This document shows, one piece after another, positions 6,561-11,974 of a stretch of 11,974 nucleotides of DNA. Below the pieces are notes generated by a model, which saw only the letters and a list, made by a program, of their open reading frames with translations, ran no database searches and was not told where the DNA came from. Position 1 is the stretch's first letter; each line of letters starts with the position of its first letter. Both the position numbers and the translations under genes were made by a program. Location of the stretch: the NCBI GenBank assembly GCA_902773195.1, contig CACYDL010000265.1, positions 1-11,974 on the forward strand. The letters are read 5' to 3'. This stretch comes from an uncultured Lachnospiraceae bacterium. Its GTDB lineage: Bacteria > Bacillota_A > Clostridia > Lachnospirales > Lachnospiraceae.

Positions 6561-7448
6561 ATGGTCAGCTTCTTTTCAAATCTAATCAACGGGCTCAGTC
6601 TCGGGAGCATCTACGCCATCATCGCGATCGGCTATACCATGGTGTACGGTATCGCCAAGATGCTGAACTTTGCTCACGGCGACATCATCATGATCGGGGC
6701 CTACCTCGCCTTCACGGTGATCACCTCGCTGGGCCTGCCCGCGGGCGCCGGCATCGCTGCCGCCGTCCTGGGCTGCATGCTTCTGGGCATCTGCATCGAG
6801 AAGATCGCCTACAAGCCGTTAAGACACGCGAATTCTTCCCTGGCCGTCCTGATCACCGCGATCGGAGTCAGCTATTTTCTGCAGAATATCGCGCTTCTTA
6901 TCTTCAGTTCCAACCCGAAGATGTTCACGTCGATCATTCCGCTGAAGCACATGACGATCCGGATCGGAGCGTTTACGATCCAGACCATCAGTATCGTGAG
7001 CATCGCGGTGGGAATCGTGCTCGTTCTGGTGCTGCAGCTTTTCATCAACCGGACCCGCCCGGGCCAGGCGATGCTGGCGTGCGCCCAGGACCGGGGCGCC
7101 GCCTCGCTCATGGGCATCAGCGTCAACGGGACGATCTCGCTCACCTTCGCCATCGGCTCCGCGATGGCGGGCGTCGCGGGCGTGCTGCTCTGTTCGGCCT
7201 ATCCGACGCTTTCTCCCTATACGGGAGCCATGCCCGGCATCAAGGCCTTTGTCGCGGCGGTCTTCGGCGGGATCGGATCGATCCCCGGGGCGATGATCGG
7301 AGGCCTGCTTCTCGGCCTGATCGAGATCCTGAGCAAGAGCTACATCTCCTCCCAGCTGTCGGACGCGATCGTGTTCTCCGTGCTGGTCATCGTACTTCTC
7401 GTGAAGCCTACCGGCCTTATGGGGAAAAAGATCCAGGAAAAGGTCTGA
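6561..7448 (+). CDS. livH: Branched-chain amino-acid ABC transporter permease LivH
   Basis: 295-residue integral membrane permease, one half of the LivHM channel through which substrate passes from the binding protein into the cell. It starts MVSFFSNLINGLSLGSIYAI, then has GYTMVYGIAKMLNFAHGDII (24-43), the signature of the LivH branch. About eight hydrophobic segments are visible (roughly 11-31, 39-57, 62-80, 92-115, 139-163, 190-212, 226-255 and 266-282). A cytoplasmic loop, RPGQAMLACAQDRGAASLMG (166-185), is the probable ATPase-contact site, and GGIGSIPGAMIGG (236-248) is a conserved family element. Length is typical (290-310). It follows livJ after a 118-nt structured gap and is 13 nt from livM. 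Confidence 0.93.
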   Translation: MVSFFSNLINGLSLGSIYAIIAIGYTMVYGIAKMLNFAHGDIIMIGAYLAFTVITSLGLPAGAGIAAAVLGCMLLGICIEKIAYKPLRHANSSLAVLITAIGVSYFLQNIALLIFSSNPKMFTSIIPLKHMTIRIGAFTIQTISIVSIAVGIVLVLVLQLFINRTRPGQAMLACAQDRGAASLMGISVNGTISLTFAIGSAMAGVAGVLLCSAYPTLSPYTGAMPGIKAFVAAVFGGIGSIPGAMIGGLLLGLIEILSKSYISSQLSDAIVFSVLVIVLLVKPTGLMGKKIQEKV

Positions 7449-7461
7449 GGAGGATGAGCGA

Positions 7462-8535
7462 ATGAGAAAGACAGAAATGATGACAAAGACCTCCAGGGAC
7501 AACATCGTGACGGTCGCGATGATTGTCCTGGCATATATCATTATCATGATCGCGGACAGGGCGGGCATGATCAACGCCCACATCGGGGGACTTCTGGTGC
7601 CGCTGTGCGTCTACGCCATTATGGCGGTCTCCCTCAATCTGGTGGTGGGCATTCTGGGCGAGCTCTCGATCGGCCACGCCGGCTTCATGTGCATCGGCGC
7701 CTTCGCGAGCGCGTTCTTCAGCAAGGTGACCGAGCCGTACATGGGCACCTTCCCCAGGTTCCTCTTCGCGATTCTGATCGGCGGAGTCGTGGCGGGCGTC
7801 TTCGGATTCCTGATCGGCATCCCCGTTCTCCGTCTGAACGGCGACTACCTCGCGATCGTGACCCTCGCCTTCGGCGAGATCATCAAGAACCTCATCAACG
7901 TCTTCTACGTCGGCAGGGATTCCAGGGGACTCCATTTCTCGATGCAGAGCCAGATGGCCCTCGGGCTCGAGCCGGACGGAGAGATGATCATCAACGGGGC
8001 GCAGGGCATCACCGGGACGCCCTTCAATTCCTCGTTTACGGTGGGGATCATCCTTCTCCTCATCTCCGTGATCATCGTCCTCAATCTGACCAATTCCCGG
8101 GAGGGCAGGGCGATCATGGCGATCCGGGACAACCGCATCGCGGCCGGCTCCGTGGGAATTCCCGTCACCCATTACAAGATGCTCGCCTTCACCCTGTCCG
8201 CGGCCATCGCGGGCTTCGCGGGGGCGCTCTATTCGCACAACATCGCTTCCCTGATCGCCACGCCCGCGAGATTCGGCTACAACATGTCGATTCTCTTCCT
8301 CGTGTTCGTCGTGCTGGGCGGAATCGGCTCGACGAGGGGCGCCATCATCGCCTCGGTGATCCTCACCCTGATTCCGGAGCTGCTCCGCTTCATGGCGGAT
8401 TACCGCATGCTGATCTACTCCGGCATCCTGATCGTGATGATGATCGTCAACTGGAATCCGACCTCCAGGGCCTGGATTGAAAAGCACGTCACGGGACGCT
8501 TCAGACGGGCCGGACAAAGGAAGGGGGACAGATAA
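7462..8535 (+). CDS. livM: Branched-chain amino-acid ABC transporter permease LivM
   Basis: 357-residue second permease of the LivHM pair. The N-terminus is a short charged cytoplasmic segment (MRKTEMMTKTSRDN), followed by hydrophobic segments at about 15-31, 42-64, 98-122, 190-210, 238-258, 273-304 and 316-331. LNLVVGILGELSIGHAGFM (58-76) is the LivM hallmark, GRAIMAIRDNRIAAGSVGI (215-233) the cytoplasmic ATPase-contact loop, and GGIGSTRGA (286-294) the counterpart of the LivH GGIGS element. The C-terminus is basic (RFRRAGQRKGDR). GGAGG at 7449-7453 gives an 8-nt spacing to the ATG. The stop TAA abuts the livG ATG, so the two are very likely translated together. Length fits the family. Confidence 0.93.
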   Translation: MRKTEMMTKTSRDNIVTVAMIVLAYIIIMIADRAGMINAHIGGLLVPLCVYAIMAVSLNLVVGILGELSIGHAGFMCIGAFASAFFSKVTEPYMGTFPRFLFAILIGGVVAGVFGFLIGIPVLRLNGDYLAIVTLAFGEIIKNLINVFYVGRDSRGLHFSMQSQMALGLEPDGEMIINGAQGITGTPFNSSFTVGIILLLISVIIVLNLTNSREGRAIMAIRDNRIAAGSVGIPVTHYKMLAFTLSAAIAGFAGALYSHNIASLIATPARFGYNMSILFLVFVVLGGIGSTRGAIIASVILTLIPELLRFMADYRMLIYSGILIVMMIVNWNPTSRAWIEKHVTGRFRRAGQRKGDR

Positions 8536-9297
8536 ATGGCACTGCTGGAAATCAATAATCTGTCGATCCGCTTCGGAGGACTCCGCGCCGTCGACGATTT
8601 CCATCTCACGGTGGAAAAAGGGGATCTCTACGGTCTGATCGGCCCGAACGGCGCCGGAAAGACCACGGTCTTCAACCTTCTGACGGGAGAGTACAAGCCC
8701 GACGAGGGCGTCATCCTGCTGGACGGAAAGGATATCACGGGCAGGCCCACCATCGAGATCAACCGGGCCGGCATCGCCAGGACCTTTCAGAATATCCGTC
8801 TCTTCAGACAGCAGAGCGTGCTGGACAACGTGAAGATCGGCCTGCACAACCAGTTTGCCTACTCCCCGGTCGCCGCGGTTCTGCGCCTCCCCTCCTACTA
8901 CAGGACCGAGAAGCAGATGAACGAGAGGGCGATGGAGCTGCTGTCCGTCTTCGACCTGGAGGAGGAGGCGGACACGATTTCCGCCAATCTCCCCTACGGG
9001 AAGCAGAGGAAGCTCGAGATCGCCCGCGCCATGGCGACCAATCCGTCCCTGCTGCTCCTCGACGAGCCGGCGGCGGGCATGAACCCCAACGAGACGGAGG
9101 AGCTGATGGAGGACATCCGCTACGTCCGGGAGAACTTCGGCATGACCATTCTCCTGATCGAGCACGACATGCGGCTGGTATCCGGCATCTGTGAGAAGCT
9201 GACGGTTCTCAATTTCGGAAGGATACTGACGGAAGGCGAAACAAAAACGGTGCTTCAGAACCCGGAGGTCATCAAGGCCTACCTCGGCGACGACTGA
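8536..9297 (+). CDS. livG: Branched-chain amino-acid ABC transporter ATP-binding protein LivG
   Basis: 253-residue cytoplasmic ABC ATPase that powers LivHM together with LivF. Walker A GPNGAGKT is at 36-43, the Q-loop Gln85 in TFQNIRLF, the signature NLPYGKQRKLE at 151-161 (LPYGKQ, the form usual in this subfamily instead of LSGGQ), Walker B LLLLDEP at 172-178 and the switch His210 in IEHD. The long insert between Q-loop and signature and the closing VIKAYLGDD are typical of LivG. All catalytic residues are present. The ATG directly follows the livM stop, with purine-rich AAAGGAAGGGGG upstream as ribosome site. The assignment as LivG rather than LivF rests on length and the LPYGKQ signature. 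Confidence 0.95.
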   Translation: MALLEINNLSIRFGGLRAVDDFHLTVEKGDLYGLIGPNGAGKTTVFNLLTGEYKPDEGVILLDGKDITGRPTIEINRAGIARTFQNIRLFRQQSVLDNVKIGLHNQFAYSPVAAVLRLPSYYRTEKQMNERAMELLSVFDLEEEADTISANLPYGKQRKLEIARAMATNPSLLLLDEPAAGMNPNETEELMEDIRYVRENFGMTILLIEHDMRLVSGICEKLTVLNFGRILTEGETKTVLQNPEVIKAYLGDD

Positions 9298-9319
9298 CGG
9301 GGGGAGGAGAAGACAGATT

Positions 9320-10030
9320 ATGGCAATGCTAAAGGTGACGGATCTTAAGGTGTTCTACGGCGTCATTCCGGCGCTCAAGGGCATTTCCTTCGAGGTGAAC
9401 GAAGGGGAGGTGATCGCCCTCATCGGCGCCAACGGCGCGGGGAAGACCACCATTCTCCACACAATCACCGGGCTGGTTCAGGCCGCTTCCGGGACGATCG
9501 AGTTCGAGGGAAAGAATATCACCAGGACGCCGGCGCACAAAATCGTCGGCATGGGGATGGCCCACGTGCCGGAGGGACGGCGCGTCTTCCCCGAGATGAC
9601 GGTGTATCAGAACCTGATGCTGGGCGCCTACACCAGGAAGAGCCAGGAGGAGAAGGCCCGGCTTCTGGAGGAGGTGTACGGCCATTTCCCGAGGCTCAAG
9701 GAGAGGGCGAAGCAGATCGCCGGCACGCTCTCCGGAGGGGAGCAGCAGATGCTCGCGATGGGACGGGCCCTGATGTCCTCGCCGAGAATCCTGCTGATGG
9801 ACGAGCCGTCGATGGGACTCTCCCCGATCTTCGTCGCGGAGATCTTCAGCATCATCGAAAAGGTGGCCGCGCAGGGCAGGACCGTCCTGCTGGTCGAGCA
9901 GAACGCGAAAAAGGCGCTTTCGATCGCCGACCGGGCGTATGTTCTGGAGACGGGCAGCATTTCCCTGGAGGGATCCGCTTCCGATCTTCTCAACAACGAC
10001 GATATCCGGAAGGCCTATCTCGGCGAGTGA
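9320..10030 (+). CDS. livF: Branched-chain amino-acid ABC transporter ATP-binding protein LivF
   Basis: 236-residue partner ATPase of LivG. Walker A GANGAGKT is at 36-43, AHVPEGRRVFPEMT at 81-94 (the LivF form of the Q-loop region, with Glu in place of Gln), the signature LSGGEQQMLA at 137-146 and Walker B ILLMDEP at 157-163. The switch position reads LVEQNA with Gln194 instead of His, which is the normal state for LivF and not a defect. The closing KAYLGE is typical. GGGGAGGAG (9301-9309) precedes the ATG by 10 nt. It is 22 nt after livG, completing the cassette. Confidence 0.95.
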   Translation: MAMLKVTDLKVFYGVIPALKGISFEVNEGEVIALIGANGAGKTTILHTITGLVQAASGTIEFEGKNITRTPAHKIVGMGMAHVPEGRRVFPEMTVYQNLMLGAYTRKSQEEKARLLEEVYGHFPRLKERAKQIAGTLSGGEQQMLAMGRALMSSPRILLMDEPSMGLSPIFVAEIFSIIEKVAAQGRTVLLVEQNAKKALSIADRAYVLETGSISLEGSASDLLNNDDIRKAYLGE

Positions 10031-10044
10031 CGCCGGCAGCTCCG

Positions 10045-10051
10045 AAGGAGG
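10045..10051 (+). promoter_or_regulatory. Ribosome binding site that fixes the start of the cytidylate-kinase-like gene
   Basis: AAGGAGG, near-perfect, ends 7 nt before the ATG at 10059. The frame is open upstream to 9939 inside livF, but the protein begins as the family does (MNQNIVITINREYGSGG) at 10059. Confidence 0.85.
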
Positions 10052-10058
10052 CGGCAGT

Positions 10059-10694
10059 ATGAATCAGAATATTGTTATCACGATCAACCGCGAGTACGGC
10101 AGCGGCGGAAAAGCCATCGGGGAGATGCTCTCGGAGGATCTGGGCATCCACTACTACGACAAGGAAATTCTGAAGCTCGCGTCGGATGATTCCGGGATCA
10201 ACGAGGCTCTCTTCGGGGACGCGGACGACGGATTCCGCGGCGCGCCGCTCTTCAAGTCCCCCAGGGATATCTACTCCGGGGAGCTGCTCACGCCGGACAG
10301 CAGCCAGTTCACGTCCCGGCAGAACCTGTTCAACTATCAGGCGAAGGTGATCAAGGACCTGGCGGACAGGGAGGCCTGCATCATCGTGGGACGGTGCGCC
10401 GGCTTCATCCTCGAGGACAGAAGCAACGTCGTCCGGGTCTTCCTCCACGCCCCGGCGAAGTTCCGCCTGGCGCAGGCGGCCCTGAAGAAATCCCTGCCGC
10501 CCAGGGAGCTGGAGAAGTTCGTCGAGAGGGAGAACAGGATCAGGGCCGAATACGTGGAATTTCACTCGGGAAAGAAGTGGGACGACGCGCGTAACTACGA
10601 TCTCTGCCTCGACTCCTCGAGACTCGGATTCGAAAAATGCGTCAAAATCATCAAGGGCTACATGAAGGTCCGCTTCGACGGGCTGGAGTTCTGA
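10059..10694 (+). CDS. Cytidylate-kinase-like family protein
   Basis: 211-residue P-loop NTPase-like protein of the cytidylate-kinase-like family common in Clostridia. The N-terminus MNQNIVITINREYGSGGKAIG (1-21) is the family hallmark. It is related to the P-loop of CMP kinase, but the classical GxxxxGK[ST] is not met (Glu12 and Ala19 replace the first Gly and the Ser/Thr). IHYYDKEIL (30-38), CIIVGRCAGFIL (107-118) and NYDLCLDSSRLG (179-190) are further conserved segments; RENRIRAEYVEFHSGKKW (157-174) is the likely lid. True CMP kinase activity is unproven for this family, so no symbol is given. It starts 28 nt after livF with no promoter between and is probably the last gene of the operon, though its relation to amino-acid uptake is unknown. 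Confidence 0.85.
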   Translation: MNQNIVITINREYGSGGKAIGEMLSEDLGIHYYDKEILKLASDDSGINEALFGDADDGFRGAPLFKSPRDIYSGELLTPDSSQFTSRQNLFNYQAKVIKDLADREACIIVGRCAGFILEDRSNVVRVFLHAPAKFRLAQAALKKSLPPRELEKFVERENRIRAEYVEFHSGKKWDDARNYDLCLDSSRLGFEKCVKIIKGYMKVRFDGLEF

Positions 10695-10712
10695 ACGGGA
10701 CGCCCGTGGTCA

Positions 10713-10741
10713 TGGACAATTGAGAGCGTACGGGTTATAAT
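10713..10741 (+). promoter_or_regulatory. Sigma-A-type promoter of asnS
   Basis: TGGACA (10713-10718) and a perfect TATAAT (10736-10741) are 17 nt apart. The predicted start is near 10748, leaving a leader of about 31 nt, too short for a T-box or other riboswitch. An imperfect dyad (GAGCGTACG 10724-10732 with CGTAATCGCTC 10746-10756, two extra bases in the right arm) surrounds the -10 box. Confidence 0.8.
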
Positions 10742-10778
10742 GTGACGTAATCGCTCAGAATTCAGGAGAAAGCATATC

Positions 10779-11974
10779 ATGCAGAAGCTAGTGACAGTCA
10801 GGGAAATCTACAGGAACAAAGAAGAGTATCTGGACCGGAAGATCAGCGTCGGGGGATGGGTGAGAAGCATCCGGAACTCGAAAACCTTCGGTTTTATCGT
10901 TCTCCACGACGGGACGTATTTTCAGACGCTCCAGATCGTCTTCCACGACGGGCTCGCCAATTTCGGCGAGATCGGGCGCCTCAACGTCGGCTCGGCCGTG
11001 ATCGTCACGGGCACCCTCGTCCCCACGCCGGAGGCGAAGCAGCCCTTTGAGATCCAGGCGGACAGCGTGGAGATCGAAGGCGCCTCCACCCCGGACTACC
11101 CCATGCAGAAGAAGCGCCACAGCATGGAGTTCCTGAGGACCGTTCCCCATCTTCGTCCCCGCACGAACACCTTCCAGGCGACGTTCCGGGTGAGATCCCT
11201 CATCGCCTACGCGATCCATCAGTTCTTCCAGGAGAGGGGCTTCGTCTACGTCCACACGCCGCTGATCACCGGATCCGACGCGGAGGGCGCCGGCGAGATG
11301 TTCCGGGTCACGACCCTCGATCCCTCGGATCCGCCGAGGACGGAGGACGGCGCGGTCGATTTCACGAAGGATTTCTTCGGTAAGATGACCAACCTGACCG
11401 TGTCCGGCCAGCTGAATGGCGAGACCTTCGCCCAGGCCTTCCGGAATATCTACACCTTCGGACCGACGTTCCGCGCGGAGAACTCCAACACGACGCGCCA
11501 CGCCGCCGAATTCTGGATGATCGAGCCGGAGATCGCCTTCGCCGACATCGAGGACGACATGGACCTGGCGGAGGATATGCTGAAATACATCATCCGCTAC
11601 GTTCTCGAGAACGCTCCCGAGGAGATGGAATTCTTCAACAGCTTCGTCGACAAAGGGCTTCTCGAAAGACTAAGCGGCGTCGTGAACTCCGAATTCGGCA
11701 GGATAACCTACACGGACGCCGTGAAGATCCTCGAGGAGAACAACGACAAATTCGATTATAAGGTATACTGGGGCTGCGACCTCCAGACGGAGCACGAAAG
11801 ATACCTCACGGAGGAAGTCTTCCGCCGTCCGGTGTTCGTCACCGACTACCCGAAGGAAATAAAAGCTTTCTATATGAAGCTGAACGACGACGGGCGCACC
11901 GTCGCCGCGGCTGACTGCCTCGTTCCGGGCATCGGCGAGATCATCGGCGGAAGCCAGCGCGAAGACGACATCGA
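10779..11974 (+). CDS. asnS: Asparagine-tRNA ligase, N-terminal 398 codons (3' end outside window)
   Basis: Class IIb aminoacyl-tRNA synthetase that charges tRNA-Asn with asparagine in the cytoplasm. The N-terminal OB-fold anticodon-binding domain spans about 1-105 ([20 protein letters not shown]). Motif 1 region [17 protein letters not shown] is at 159-175, and motif 2 [17 protein letters not shown] at 231-247; the SNTTRH run separates AsnRS from Asp[14 protein letters not shown] (384-395) is the last conserved block visible. The reading frame is open to the window edge; relatives are about 463 residues, so about 65 residues with motif 3 (GxGxGxxR) are missing from view. The ATG has AGGAGA (10764-10769) about 9 nt upstream and its own promoter, so it is a transcription unit separate from the liv genes. 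Confidence 0.97.
   Translation, partial: MQKLVTVREIYRNKEEYLDRKISVGGWVRSIRNSKTFGFIVLHDGTYFQTLQIVFHDGLANFGEIGRLNVGSAVIVTGTLVPTPEAKQPFEIQADSVEIEGASTPDYPMQKKRHSMEFLRTVPHLRPRTNTFQATFRVRSLIAYAIHQFFQERGFVYVHTPLITGSDAEGAGEMFRVTTLDPSDPPRTEDGAVDFTKDFFGKMTNLTVSGQLNGETFAQAFRNIYTFGPTFRAENSNTTRHAAEFWMIEPEIAFADIEDDMDLAEDMLKYIIRYVLENAPEEMEFFNSFVDKGLLERLSGVVNSEFGRITYTDAVKILEENNDKFDYKVYWGCDLQTEHERYLTEEVFRRPVFVTDYPKEIKAFYMKLNDDGRTVAAADCLVPGIGEIIGGSQREDDI

Noticed and set aside
7417..9165. Minus-strand open frame of 582 codons opposite livM and livG
   Set aside because: The + strand genes show all expected permease and ATPase motifs; the antisense translation is a His/Asp/Arg/Glu-rich shadow.
9501..10030. Loss of the switch His in LivF as a sign of an inactive ATPase
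   Set aside because: Gln at this position (VEQNA) is the usual state of LivF proteins, so it is not a defect.
10695..10707. ACGGG/CCCGT hairpin as terminator after the kinase-like gene
   Set aside because: The stem is only 5 bp with a 3-nt loop and is followed by GGTCATGG rather than a T-run.
10720..10725. TTGAGA as -35 box for asnS
   Set aside because: It is only 10 nt from the TATAAT; TGGACA at 10713-10718 with a 17-nt spacer fits much better.

Overview
The window (GC-rich, every gene on the + strand) looks like chromosomal DNA of a Gram-positive anaerobe of the class Clostridia, most likely a high-GC Lachnospiraceae. This rests on the combination of a V-type ATPase operon, a liv-type amino-acid ABC cassette, a cytidylate-kinase-like gene of the family common in Clostridia, and the form of the asparaginyl-tRNA synthetase. 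It is an inference from protein flavour, not from a marker-gene comparison. No mobile element, CRISPR array, tRNA or rRNA was seen.

Region 1 (1-5113) is the distal part of a V-type ATPase operon: the C-terminal third of catalytic subunit A, then complete subunits B and D. A large 824-residue membrane-anchored protein overlaps the end of subunit D. Its sequence suggests an N-terminal anchor, a beta-sandwich-like segment, a propeller-like repeat region and a C-terminal domain resembling a C39-type cysteine-peptidase fold without the catalytic residues. It is the least understood gene here and the best candidate for undescribed biology. A 30-nt hairpin lies between subunits B and D, and a 10-bp perfect hairpin lies near the 5' end of the 824-residue gene.

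Region 2 (5114-10694) is a branched-chain (or related hydrophobic) amino-acid ABC transporter operon: binding protein, two permeases and two ATPases (livJ-H-M-G-F order). It starts from a well-formed promoter and a leader of about 128 nt with a long-range inverted repeat. A strong 14-bp hairpin separates the binding-protein gene from the permease genes, which would suit higher expression of the binding protein. The last gene is a cytidylate-kinase-like protein 28 nt downstream, probably on the same transcript.

Region 3 (10695-11974) holds a separate near-consensus promoter and the first 398 codons of asnS, which runs off the window.

Functionally, the V-ATPase couples ATP to H+ or Na+ movement, the liv system imports amino acids at the expense of ATP, and AsnRS is housekeeping. 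No shared pathway is evident beyond neighbourhood.
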